DNA of 64,000 bases, from positions 2,976,001-3,040,000 of the forward strand of contig CBDDKR010000002.1 in the NCBI GenBank assembly GCA_965230345.1. The letters run 5' to 3'. Positions 34,514 to 42,868 of this stretch are shown piece by piece (within the stretch, counting starts at the first letter, position 1; every line of letters starts with the position of its first letter). The DNA comes from JADKBO01 sp965230345 (GTDB taxonomy: Bacteria > Bacteroidota > Bacteroidia > Chitinophagales > Saprospiraceae). A model generated the notes under the pieces. It was not told the origin of the DNA. It made no database searches and was given only the letters and a program-made list of their open reading frames with translations. The position numbers were made by a program, and so were the translations under genes.

Positions 34514-35557
34514 TTACTGAGGCATATCTTTTAGGCTTTCTTTTTTGACCAAAACAATGGATCCTTCTTTAATGTTAATTATGCCCTCTGATTTAAAATC
34601 GGATAGTGTCCTAATCACTGTTTCTTTGGCTGTACCTGCCATGTGAGCTAAATCATCTCTCATAACCTTCAATGAGTCACTTTTCGTTTTTTCGGATATT
34701 AAGAGCAGTGAATTAGCAACTTTTTTACGAACAGAGCTGTAAGCTAAATCCAGAAGTAGTTCATTAGATCGGTAGGTCTCACCAGCCATTATCTTTATGA
34801 ATTTTGCAGAAAAATCATGATTGTTGAATACCAATAACTTGAAATCCTCCTCAGGAATAAGGAGAATATCTGAGTCAACTGTAGCCATAGTACTGTCTTG
34901 ATACTGAGTATCCATGATCAATGGTAAATAGCCAAAAAATTCTCCAGGGCCATATAGGTGTGTTATTAGTTCTTTACCAAAATCATTGGTCTGAAAACAT
35001 TTGACTTGACCACTTACCACATAGTAAATCCATTTGGCATATTGATGGGTAGTATAAATTAGATCTTTTCTGTTGTATCTTCTTACTTCTCTTTCTTCCA
35101 GTAATTTGTTAAACTCATCATTGGCTTTGGACTCGCTATAAAGTTGTTTTACTCCGCTAGCTGAAGTATAAGATTGATCTTGAATATTTTCATTTTTCTT
35201 TAACCTTGTTTCTATAGCCTGAAGAAGTTCAACATCATCAAAGGGTTTTGTGATGTAGTCATCTGCACCAAGTCCCATTCCTTTCCTGAAGTCTGACTTT
35301 TCTGATTTAGCTGTTAGAAACATAAATGGTGTATGTTTTAATAAATCATCATTGGCAATGATCTTAAGAACTCCATAACCATCCAATTCAGGCATCATTA
35401 CATCACAAATGATTAGGTCAGGGGAGCAGTTTCTTGCCAAGGATATACCAGCTTTCCCATTTGCCGCTGTACTGGTTTGGTAGCCAGATAATTCGAGAAT
35501 CTCAGATAGATTTTCTCTTACATCGTTATTGTCTTCTATGATTAGAATGTGTTTCAT
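34514..35557 (-). CDS. Response regulator fused to a CRP/FNR-type DNA-binding module
   Basis: 347 residues. The receiver domain (1-120) has the acidic pair ED (9-10), phospho-acceptor Asp52 (IICDVMMPELDG), Thr82 and Lys104. A cyclic-nucleotide-binding-type beta roll spans about 155-270 (VVSGQVKCFQ, GPGEFFGYLPLI). A Crp-type winged helix follows (about 280-340) with recognition helix TAKETVIRTLSDF, keeping the Glu and Arg that read TGA half-sites. The FNR cysteines for an iron-sulphur cluster are absent. It probably receives phosphate from the kinase encoded 11 bases upstream and acts directly as a transcription factor, combining FixJ and FixK roles in one chain (inference). Confidence 0.9.
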   Translation of the reverse strand: MKHILIIEDNNDVRENLSEILELSGYQTSTAANGKAGISLARNCSPDLIICDVMMPELDGYGVLKIIANDDLLKHTPFMFLTAKSEKSDFRKGMGLGADDYITKPFDDVELLQAIETRLKKNENIQDQSYTSASGVKQLYSESKANDEFNKLLEEREVRRYNRKDLIYTTHQYAKWIYYVVSGQVKCFQTNDFGKELITHLYGPGEFFGYLPLIMDTQYQDSTMATVDSDILLIPEEDFKLLVFNNHDFSAKFIKIMAGETYRSNELLLDLAYSSVRKKVANSLLLISEKTKSDSLKVMRDDLAHMAGTAKETVIRTLSDFKSEGIINIKEGSIVLVKKESLKDMPQ

Positions 35558-35568
35558 GTCTGTTAGAA

Positions 35569-36837
35569 TTATATCTTTAGCGACTTAGGTATGATAATAA
35601 TAAATGTAGTTTCTTCATTCGCTGTACTTTTAAATGATATTTCACCTTCTAAGAGGTTGACCAGTCCTTTTACAATATTAAGACCAAGCCCTGTTCCTTG
35701 GATATTTGTGACATTACTGGCCCTAAAAAATCTGCTAAAAATGTGTTTTTGATCTTGTGTTGGTATTCCAATGCCGTAATCTTTAATTTCAATTTTCACT
35801 TCAGAATCATAATATGATAATTGGATATCTATTGGTGTTTTAGAATATTTTAAAGCATTAGAGATAAGATTGAATACAACGTTTCTCAAAATAGATTTAT
35901 CCGAAACGATAGGATAGGGTATACCAGAAACTGTAGTATTAATAACTCTACTAGATTTATAAAGATTATTTGCATCTTCAGAAACTTCATGAATAAGTGG
36001 AACCAAATCAAAAGATACCGCCTCTACTGTAACTTTGTGCGCCTCTATTTTATTAAGAGACAAAAAGTCATCCAGAATATTGGTAAGATTAGAAACGGCA
36101 TTTTTTATTCGAGAAATATGTTTTTCCCTTTTATCCTGTTGCTCTTCCATCTGATATTTCCCAATGATGGCAGCAGATGATAGAATGGAAGCAAGTGGTG
36201 TCCTAAATTCATGAGATGCCATAGATACAAATCTTGATTTAAGCTCATTGAGTTCCTTTTCCTTTTTTAGGGCACCTAACAGCTTAATTTCATTTTCCTT
36301 TAACTTTTTCTCCGTAGTTTTTCGAACATTTACTTCAGACTCCAAGGTGTTGTTAATTGACAATAACTCATTTACCACTTTTTCTAATTCATACGTTCGA
36401 CGCGTTACTTTTTGTTCTAATTCTCTATTTAGATTCTCAATTCGTTGTTGAGCTTCTTTTATGTCTGTTAAGTCGTGAACAATTCCAGTATAAATGACTT
36501 TTTGTTCGAGTTGCACTTCACTTACAGCTAATCTAAATGGAAATAGTGTTCCATCTTTTTTCATGCCCGTGACTTCTCTGCCTATTCCGACGATTCTTGG
36601 TTTTCTCGTTTTCTGATACCTTTCTATATAACTGTCATGATTCTCTCGATCTGGACTAGGCATCATCATAGAAATATTGTTGCCAATAAGTTCATCTTTA
36701 GAATATTGGAATAAATCTGCGGCTGAATTGTTTACCGATTCTATAATGCCCCGAGCATCTATCGTGATAATACCGTCTATAGCAGTGTCTATGATGGCTT
36801 GCAGTCGTATTGCTGTATCTTTATTTAACCCAGTCAT
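35569..36837 (-). CDS. FixL-like PAS sensor histidine kinase
   Basis: 422 residues without membrane segments, so cytoplasmic. The PAS domain (about 8-125) closely resembles the haem PAS of FixL: PSPDRENHDSYIERYQ holds a histidine at residue 67, and VGIGREVTG an arginine at 87, the same 20-residue spacing as proximal His200 and distal Arg220 in Bradyrhizobium FixL. A coiled coil (about 126-200) links to HisKA with phospho-His209 (SMASHEFRTPL) and a HATPase domain with NALKYSK, DYGIGIP and GTGLGLNIV. Haem binding is plausible but unproven, because many FixL-like PAS domains keep this motif without haem. First gene of a two-gene operon. Confidence 0.92.
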   Translation of the reverse strand: MTGLNKDTAIRLQAIIDTAIDGIITIDARGIIESVNNSAADLFQYSKDELIGNNISMMMPSPDRENHDSYIERYQKTRKPRIVGIGREVTGMKKDGTLFPFRLAVSEVQLEQKVIYTGIVHDLTDIKEAQQRIENLNRELEQKVTRRTYELEKVVNELLSINNTLESEVNVRKTTEKKLKENEIKLLGALKKEKELNELKSRFVSMASHEFRTPLASILSSAAIIGKYQMEEQQDKREKHISRIKNAVSNLTNILDDFLSLNKIEAHKVTVEAVSFDLVPLIHEVSEDANNLYKSSRVINTTVSGIPYPIVSDKSILRNVVFNLISNALKYSKTPIDIQLSYYDSEVKIEIKDYGIGIPTQDQKHIFSRFFRASNVTNIQGTGLGLNIVKGLVNLLEGEISFKSTANEETTFIIIIPKSLKI

Positions 36838-36949
36838 GTGCCAGTTTTACAACATTTATTTTAGCTTATATATAAATATCACTATGGGTAAAGATACTCT
36901 TAGTTTATCGTATTCAAAAGCTAAAAACAGCATTTTGATCACTGATGTT

Positions 36950-36963
36950 TTGATGAAAATCAT
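36950..36963. promoter_or_regulatory. FNR-box-like operator 1
   Basis: TTGAT-GAAA-ATCAT differs from the FNR consensus TTGAT-N4-ATCAA by one base. Offset by one base there is also a perfect palindrome TGATGA-AAA-TCATCA (36951-36965). Confidence 0.55.
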
Positions 36964-36970
36964 CAATGGA

Positions 36971-36986
36971 TATGATGACTGTCATA
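36971..36986. promoter_or_regulatory. CRP-type operator 2
   Basis: TATGA-TGACTG-TCATA is a perfect 5-bp inverted repeat with the six-base spacing of CRP sites (TGTGA-N6-TCACA). Its centre is 22 bp from that of operator 1, about two helical turns. Confidence 0.55.
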
Positions 36987-37035
36987 GGGGTAAATAAGCA
37001 ACTTAGATAAATTGCACCTAATTAAATTGAAAAAT

Positions 37036-37473
37036 ATGAACTTATTGAGCCCTGTTACAGAAATAATGTCTACAAACCTTTATACTTTATCCTCAAACTC
37101 AAGTATTGCCGAGGTGGGCAAGTTGTTTGGAGATCATAAGATTCATCACATCCCGATTGTAGACGATGGAGAGTTGGTAGGAATAGTCTCCAAATCAGAT
37201 TATTTGTTTTTTAGAAGAGGTTTCCTTGATAATGAAGTGGATGAGCAAAAGGAAGAAATAAGAATGAATAATTATCAGGTTACATACATTATGACAACGG
37301 GAATAGCAACGATGGATCCTTCAGATAGAATTAATGTTGCACTAGAGGTATTTAAAGAAAATATTTTCCATGCTATACCTGTGGTTGCTGAAAAGGAATT
37401 GGTAGGAATAATAACAACATATGATATCATAAAACACTTAGCCGAAAATGCACAGGCATTTGCAAAATATTGA
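37036..37473 (+). CDS. CBS-domain pair protein
   Basis: 145 residues from ATG 37036; the TTG at 37012 would add eight residues and is not preferred. It consists of two CBS motifs: VTEIMSTNLYTLSSNSSIAEVGKLF with IPIVDDGELVGIVSKSDYL, and VTYIMTTGIATMDPSDRINVALEVF with IPVVAEKELVGIITTYDII. CBS pairs bind adenine nucleotides such as AMP or ATP and regulate a partner. The downstream stress-protein gene overlaps it by 26 bases, suggesting coupled translation. Confidence 0.92.
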   Translation: MNLLSPVTEIMSTNLYTLSSNSSIAEVGKLFGDHKIHHIPIVDDGELVGIVSKSDYLFFRRGFLDNEVDEQKEEIRMNNYQVTYIMTTGIATMDPSDRINVALEVFKENIFHAIPVVAEKELVGIITTYDIIKHLAENAQAFAKY

Positions 37474-38584
37474 TTCAACAAAATCTCAAATAAGGGTTTT
37501 TGGAACTGGAACTTCTAGTTATCAATTCTTGGTGCATAAAATAAAAGAAGTATTAAGTGCAGCTGGAGTTGGCTTCGAGATCCATGAAATTAATGATGTG
37601 AAAAACTTCATTAAAGATCACGTAAAATCAGTTCCTGCCGTTCAAGTTGATAACGGAGAAATCTTGTATCTACATGATGAAGATGCTTTTAATCATTCGT
37701 TTCGAAGGATAATTCAACAGGTTTTAAAAACCTATAACTATGGGTCAATGCCGATTTATTTACTTCCTGTTGATTTTTCGGACGTATCAATAAACGCCTT
37801 TTACTTTGGTCATCGATTAGCTACAGATTTAGGTGCAATGGTCAGTGTCATACATGTGTACCATCCTTCTTCTAAAGATTTAGATGAAGGATTAAAAGAT
37901 CCTGAAGAAATCATTCAGATAAGACAAACGTCTCTTGATAAACTGGTCAATAGTGTAAACACGGACTGGACAAGTGACATTGTTAAATCTGCATTTGTTG
38001 AAGGTGTTGTTGAGCAAGGTTTTGCCAACGAAATCATTTTGGATTCTTGCTCTGATGAAAATAGACAGATGATTATTATGGGAGCTACTGGACAAGGTGG
38101 ACTTACTAAAAAGGCACTTGGATCTGTTTCTTTGGATGTTATGAATGCATCAGAATGTCCAGTATTGATTGTTCCTAATGGGGCAAAGTATAAAGGAATC
38201 AATAAGATCGTTTTGGCTTGTGATGAAACTGAGACAGCAGAAGGTATTTTAGGCGAATTAATTGATTTTGGTGGGAAGTTTAATGCGGAGATTCATATTC
38301 TTCATATCCTACGAAATGAAATAAAGTATGATTTCGCTAGTGACTTTATTCATCGTATTGATCGTATGATGCCTGAACATAAATATAAATTTGTCCAAAA
38401 AAGATATGACTCAGTGGAAGAAGGAATAATATCATATTGTGAAGAAAACCAAATTGATTTGTTAGCGGTGCCGCATAAGAAAAAATCTATATTGGATAGA
38501 CTTCTATTCGAAAGTGTAACGGCCAATTTGAACATAATGTCTCATATCCCCTTTGTTGTGTTTAAATCTCCAAAAGATACTTAA
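37448..38584 (+). CDS. Thioredoxin-like domain fused to tandem universal stress domains
   Basis: 378 residues. Residues 14-90 resemble small thioredoxin-fold proteins (RVFGTGTSSYQFLVHKIKEVL, then SVPAVQVDNGEILY with the cis-proline), but the usual CxxC position reads TSSY, so it cannot do thiol-disulphide exchange. The first UspA domain (about 100-252) carries the ATP motif GATGQGGLTKKALGS. The second (about 255-375) lacks it. Usp proteins respond to starvation or low oxygen in several bacteria. The only early ATG, at 37448, overlaps the CBS gene. This is the second gene of the operon divergent from the sensor kinase. Confidence 0.85.
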   Translation: MHRHLQNIDSTKSQIRVFGTGTSSYQFLVHKIKEVLSAAGVGFEIHEINDVKNFIKDHVKSVPAVQVDNGEILYLHDEDAFNHSFRRIIQQVLKTYNYGSMPIYLLPVDFSDVSINAFYFGHRLATDLGAMVSVIHVYHPSSKDLDEGLKDPEEIIQIRQTSLDKLVNSVNTDWTSDIVKSAFVEGVVEQGFANEIILDSCSDENRQMIIMGATGQGGLTKKALGSVSLDVMNASECPVLIVPNGAKYKGINKIVLACDETETAEGILGELIDFGGKFNAEIHILHILRNEIKYDFASDFIHRIDRMMPEHKYKFVQKRYDSVEEGIISYCEENQIDLLAVPHKKKSILDRLLFESVTANLNIMSHIPFVVFKSPKDT

Positions 38585-38697
38585 TCTATAAAACATAAAC
38601 TTGATGCCAAGGAGTAGATTAGTACGATTTTAAATCTGGATATATTAAATATATATAATGTATTGTTTTTTATATCTTGGGGCAAAATTATTACTAT

Positions 38698-40098
38698 ATG
38701 TTACTATCCGCTTCGGAACCATTGTTTGTTAATGATGCAGTTGCTCTAGGGTTATTGTTTGCCGTATTGGCCTTGGTGTTTTATACATCTCAACTCAAAA
38801 GCGCAGGTTGGAAGAAGTTCTATACTTTTTTTCCTGCCTTATTGCTTTGTTATTTTATTCCTGCCTTATTGAATTGGCCCTTGGGGTGGATAGCTCCTCA
38901 TTATTTTGATTCTGGAATTCATGGATATCTTGCTTCTTTAGGATTTGACATTTCTTCACAGCAGATGTCATATAATGAAATCCAAAATTTTATTGATCAA
39001 AATGGCATTGATGGAACGAAAAAGTTCGAAGGGCATTCTCAGCTTTACTTCGTAGCATCTCGATATTTATTGCCAGCTAGTCTTATATTGTTATGTTTAA
39101 GTATTGATTTGAAAGGTGTACTTAACTTGGGACCTCGTGCCTTAATCATGTTTTTTGCAGCGACATTAGGTATTGTTATTGGTGGGCCTATAGCATTGAT
39201 CCTTACAGGTTATCTATTCCCTGATGTAGTTGGCGCCACAGGTGGTGAGCTTTGGAGAGGTTTGGCAACTATTGCTGGATCTTGGATAGGTGGAGGTGCG
39301 AATCAAGCTGCAATGAAGGAGATTTATGAAGTCGCAGATGATCTATTTGGAACTATGATTGTAGTCGATGTGGTATGTGCTAACATTTGGATGGGATTCT
39401 TATTAGCAGGAGCCAATCATGCTGATAAAATTGACAAGAAACTCAAAGCTGATAATAGCGCAATATCGAGATTAAAAGAAAAAGTGGCTTCTTATAGAGC
39501 GGGAGTGGAAGTTAATCCTTCTACAACCCAACTTTTTATTCTTCTTGGTGTAGCATTCGGAGGTGTAGCATTAGCACACGCACTTTCGGATTTTGTGCAG
39601 CCAATGATGCTTGGATTTAAAGATGTTTTGGTAGCCAATAATTTGAATTCTTTAATGTCAGGATTTTTCTGGTTAGTAGTATTTGCCACCACAATTGGAG
39701 TTGGACTATCATTTACGAAAGCGAAAAGATTGGAAGGTTTTGGTGCCAGTAAGTGGGGCTCAGTCTTTATTTATGTTTTGGTAGCAACTATTGGTATGAA
39801 AATGAATTTGAAAGAAGTCTTTCAAAACTTAGAATTGTTTGCTATTGGGATAACTTGGATGTTGGTTCATGTGATTATACTTTTAATCGTTGCTTATTTG
39901 ATAAAAGCTCCGTTTTTCTTTGTGGCAGTTGGTTCTCAAGCAAATGTAGGAGGGGCTGCATCGGCTCCTGTTGTGGCATCTGCTTTTGATGTAGCATTGG
40001 CACCAGTTGGAGTTCTTATGGCAGTTCTTGGTTACGCACTTGGAACCTATGGGGCAATTATTTGTGCCCAATTAATGCAAGTTGTATCGGGTGGATAG
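38698..40098 (+). CDS. DUF819 (YjcL-like) integral membrane protein
   Basis: 466 residues from ATG 38698; an upstream TTG (38677) is less likely. About eleven hydrophobic segments, with glycine-rich GSWIGGGANQAAMKEIYE and GSQANVGGAASAPVVASAF motifs typical of DUF819. The repeated internal layout suggests a transporter with inverted repeats. Substrate is unknown. It starts 113 bases after the stress-protein gene in the same direction, so it may belong to the same regulon. Confidence 0.85.
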   Translation: MLLSASEPLFVNDAVALGLLFAVLALVFYTSQLKSAGWKKFYTFFPALLLCYFIPALLNWPLGWIAPHYFDSGIHGYLASLGFDISSQQMSYNEIQNFIDQNGIDGTKKFEGHSQLYFVASRYLLPASLILLCLSIDLKGVLNLGPRALIMFFAATLGIVIGGPIALILTGYLFPDVVGATGGELWRGLATIAGSWIGGGANQAAMKEIYEVADDLFGTMIVVDVVCANIWMGFLLAGANHADKIDKKLKADNSAISRLKEKVASYRAGVEVNPSTTQLFILLGVAFGGVALAHALSDFVQPMMLGFKDVLVANNLNSLMSGFFWLVVFATTIGVGLSFTKAKRLEGFGASKWGSVFIYVLVATIGMKMNLKEVFQNLELFAIGITWMLVHVIILLIVAYLIKAPFFFVAVGSQANVGGAASAPVVASAFDVALAPVGVLMAVLGYALGTYGAIICAQLMQVVSGG

Positions 40099-40111
40099 AT
40101 TACAGAATCAA

Positions 40112-40570
40112 CTAGAAAAATAGGCCACCACTTAGTACGAAGTATGAGAAATCATCCACAACCATTTTTGGTTCTACATATAAATTGACCCATTCCCTGT
40201 CGATTTCAAGAAATAAACCAAGGTTAAGTGAAATTCGAGAATCACCGTCAATTCTACTTAAATTGATTCCACCAAGAGGGTAGAAATGATACTCTTCTAC
40301 TGAGAATAGTCTGTACTTTGCATCAAAATCCATGGAATAATTTACATTTTCCTTGATATAATAGGAGTAGGTAAATTGAGGTCTAAATCGTTCCGTAAAT
40401 CCATAGGCTAATTTTGCTTGAGCCCCAAAGACAGGACCATCAAATGCAATTGTAGGCCCGATTCCAAAATTAACATCTTGCGATTTAATGGATGATATCG
40501 AACTGATGGATAATATTAAAACAATTGCGATTTTAGAGATTAAGTTTATTGAATTTCCGTTTGCATTCAT
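40112..40570 (-). CDS. Small outer-membrane beta-barrel protein
   Basis: 152 residues from ATG 40570 (MNANGNSINLISK), six bases after the upstream reductase gene ends; a TTG at 40579 is the alternative. Signal peptide with cleavage near SIKSQ, then eight or so predicted strands (VNFGIGPTIAFDGPVFGAQ, FRPQFTYSYYIKENVNY) ending in a FF terminus typical of outer-membrane barrels. Role unknown. Confidence 0.7.
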   Translation of the reverse strand: MNANGNSINLISKIAIVLILSISSISSIKSQDVNFGIGPTIAFDGPVFGAQAKLAYGFTERFRPQFTYSYYIKENVNYSMDFDAKYRLFSVEEYHFYPLGGINLSRIDGDSRISLNLGLFLEIDREWVNLYVEPKMVVDDFSYFVLSGGLFF

Positions 40571-40575
40571 TCTAT

Positions 40576-41580
40576 TCAATTTTTATTCTTGGATTTATTA
40601 ATGATGTCTGAAATTATTATTTTACCGTGTGTTCTTGTATTTTCTATAAATAATTTTGAAGTAGCCAATCCACTTTGAATTACACCTGCAATATACACAT
40701 TTGAAAGATTTGATTCAAAGGTGTCTTTGTTGAACCGAGGTTCTTTATATGGTGAACTGTGATTTAGTTGTATGCCAATCTTTTCAAACCAATTATAGTT
40801 TGGACTATATCCCGTCATTGCTAAAACAAAATCATTGTCTATATCAATTAGACCTTCAGGAGTTGAAATAGTTACTTTTTTGGAAGTGATTTTTTCGATA
40901 TTTGAACTAAAGTAAGCCTTAATACTCCCTTCTTTAATTCGATTTTCAATATTGGGTAATATCCAATACTTGACCTTTTGGTAAAGTTCTTTTTCTCTAA
41001 CAACCATAGTTACTTTGGCTCCCTTTTGCCATGTTTCTAATGCGACGTCACAGGCACTATTTGCTCCTCCCACAACAATGATGTTTTGATCGATGTAACG
41101 GTGTGCATCATCATAGTAGTGAGAAACTTTGTCAAGGTGTTCACCTTCTACATCCAATCGTCTTGGAGTATCGAAGTAGCCAGTTGCTATAATTACATTT
41201 TTTGTATGGTAAACATTGCCATCTGTAGTAGACACAAGAATCTCATCTTTTTGAACATCTAAACTCAAAACCTCTCGACCATATGAAATACACAAGTCGA
41301 AATGGTGAGCTACTCTTCTATAGTATTCTAAAGCTTCTCTTCTAGTAGGTTTGTCTAAGTGTGAAATAAATGGAATGTTGCCAATCTCAATCTTAGTAGA
41401 AGTCGAAAAGAAGGTCATATTATCTGGGAAGTTGTAAATGGAATTGACCAATACACCTTTTTCCAGTACAAGGTAGTTTAGTCCTTGAGTTTTGGCCTCA
41501 ATTGCTGTATTTATCCCAGTTGGACCAGCACCTATTATGATCAAATCTAGCTTACCATTATTATTCGTGTTCGAAACCAT
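40576..41580 (-). CDS. ypdA: YpdA-family bacillithiol disulphide reductase
   Basis: 334 residues, single FAD-dependent oxidoreductase. FAD motif LIIIGAGPTGINTAIEA at the N-terminus, NADPH motif IIVVGGANSACDVAL at about 165-179, and VYIAGVI near the C-terminus. YpdA reduces bacillithiol disulphide with NADPH, so this organism probably makes bacillithiol; the biosynthetic genes are not in the window. The thioredoxin gene lies about 900 bases away on the same strand. A small outer-membrane protein gene follows. Confidence 0.88.
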   Translation of the reverse strand: MVSNTNNNGKLDLIIIGAGPTGINTAIEAKTQGLNYLVLEKGVLVNSIYNFPDNMTFFSTSTKIEIGNIPFISHLDKPTRREALEYYRRVAHHFDLCISYGREVLSLDVQKDEILVSTTDGNVYHTKNVIIATGYFDTPRRLDVEGEHLDKVSHYYDDAHRYIDQNIIVVGGANSACDVALETWQKGAKVTMVVREKELYQKVKYWILPNIENRIKEGSIKAYFSSNIEKITSKKVTISTPEGLIDIDNDFVLAMTGYSPNYNWFEKIGIQLNHSSPYKEPRFNKDTFESNLSNVYIAGVIQSGLATSKLFIENTRTHGKIIISDIINKSKNKN

Positions 41581-41808
41581 TTCTCTTCTCTAAAAGACTT
41601 AAATTTTATGCTCAATTCTAAAAGAAATATAAAAATCTTGTGGAGCAAAGATAGGGAATGGTTGATAAATTGAACGAAGAAGAGAATTTCGTGAAGTGCA
41701 ATGGAAATCTATCTTCTTCAATTTATCAATCTACTTCAATCTGATTTTGGATCAATATTTGTACGAAAAACGATTACCTAAGTTGCTAATTCAAAAAAGT
41801 ATAAAATT

Positions 41809-42258
41809 TTGAAGGAATTAAATGAATTAAGTTTAGAAGAACAAAGATGTGTTTTATCGTCGATTGAAAGCCTAAAATTGGCCTATGCACCTTATTCGAA
41901 ATTCAGAGTCGGTGCTGCAGTTTTATTATCGGATGGAGGAATCTTTCAAGGTGCAAATCAAGAGAATGCATCATATCCTCTTTGTATGTGTGCTGAACGA
42001 ACAGCCTTATATAACCTTTCCATGTATTGGGACGATCAAAACATAAAATGTATTGCAATTACAGCAAAACACCCAGAAAAAATATTAAAAGAGCATGCAA
42101 TGCCCTGTGGAGCCTGTCGGCAGGTCATTAGTGAATATGAATTTAGAAATCAAGCACCAATCAAAATATTATTGGTAAATGAAAGTCATCAAATAGTAAG
42201 TTTTAATTCTATTAAAGATTTACTTCCATACTCGTTTGACCCTGACGTATTGATTTGA
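41809..42258 (+). CDS. cdd: Cytidine deaminase
   Basis: 149 residues, tetrameric-type cytidine deaminase that hydrolyses cytidine to uridine in pyrimidine salvage. Zinc motifs CAERTAL (with the catalytic Glu) and PCGACRQV are intact, and YAPYSKFRVGAA fits the substrate region. No ATG lies in frame upstream before the stop at 41779; the only plausible start is TTG 41809, followed by KELNELSLEEQ. It is divergent from ypdA. Confidence 0.95.
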   Translation: MKELNELSLEEQRCVLSSIESLKLAYAPYSKFRVGAAVLLSDGGIFQGANQENASYPLCMCAERTALYNLSMYWDDQNIKCIAITAKHPEKILKEHAMPCGACRQVISEYEFRNQAPIKILLVNESHQIVSFNSIKDLLPYSFDPDVLI

Positions 42259-42390
42259 TCTTTGGATCGTGCTCAAACCAATATACTCAGGTTGAATTTG
42301 AGGTCATGAAGCGTTGTAATACTACTTGCTTGGACCCATGGGGTTGAAAAGTGTTGATCTAAATAACAAATCGCTACAATTTCTGCATAA

Positions 42391-42420
42391 AAAAAGACCG
42401 CTATAGGAATAACGGTCTTT
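42391..42420 (-). terminator. Terminator of trxA
   Basis: An 8-bp stem (42393-42400 with 42413-42420) followed on the minus strand by a T run. Confidence 0.65.
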
Positions 42421-42444
42421 AAAGTTTAATCAAAGTCTCTTATA

Positions 42445-42762
42445 TTAAGATGCCAACGCAGCATTAATTTTTTCTTCTAGTGCAGCTTTTGTTGTTGTTC
42501 CAACATGCTTATCTACGACTTCACCGTCTTTTAATATTAAGATGGTTGGGATGGATCTTACTCCAAACTTCATAGATACATTTGGATTAGAATCTACATT
42601 TACTTTTCCTACTGTAGCTTTTCCTTCAAAATCTTTAGAAAGTTCATCTACTATTGGACTTATTAGTCTACATGGACCACACCATTCAGCCCAAAAATCA
42701 ACTAATGATACACCAGATGCTGTTGTTTCATCAAAATTATTGTCGGTAAATTCAAATGCCAT
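42445..42762 (-). CDS. trxA: Thioredoxin
   Basis: 105 residues. Active site FWAEWCGPCRLI (Cys-Gly-Pro-Cys, about 30-33), cis-proline in VRSIPTILIL, and the FEGK/KVNVDSNP core. A general cytoplasmic disulphide reductase. The upstream M23 peptidase gene is also on the minus strand but ends 107 bases earlier, so it is probably transcribed separately. Confidence 0.97.
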   Translation of the reverse strand: MAFEFTDNNFDETTASGVSLVDFWAEWCGPCRLISPIVDELSKDFEGKATVGKVNVDSNPNVSMKFGVRSIPTILILKDGEVVDKHVGTTTKAALEEKINAALAS

Positions 42763-42868
42763 TTTTGTTATTTTATGTTGTAAAAAATTATGTTCAATGC
42801 TCTTCTAACAATCAATTGATCTTAAAAGTTTCTTCTTTTTTGCAAATGCAGCAGATCTTAACCAAATA

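Larger units (their letters stand above)
36838..37035. promoter_or_regulatory. Shared divergent promoter region of the kinase and CBS/USP operons
   Basis: 198 bases between divergent start codons. It contains two CRP/FNR-type palindromes (36950-36963 and 36971-36986), a repeated TTTTGAT (36933-36939 and 36948-36954) and TAAATTG (37008-37014), a possible -7 box for the rightward operon. Confidence 0.6.

Noticed and set aside
36677..36997. Plus-strand frame spanning the kinase 5' end and the divergent promoter
   Set aside because: It is antisense to the PAS coding sequence and covers the operator region; no protein features.
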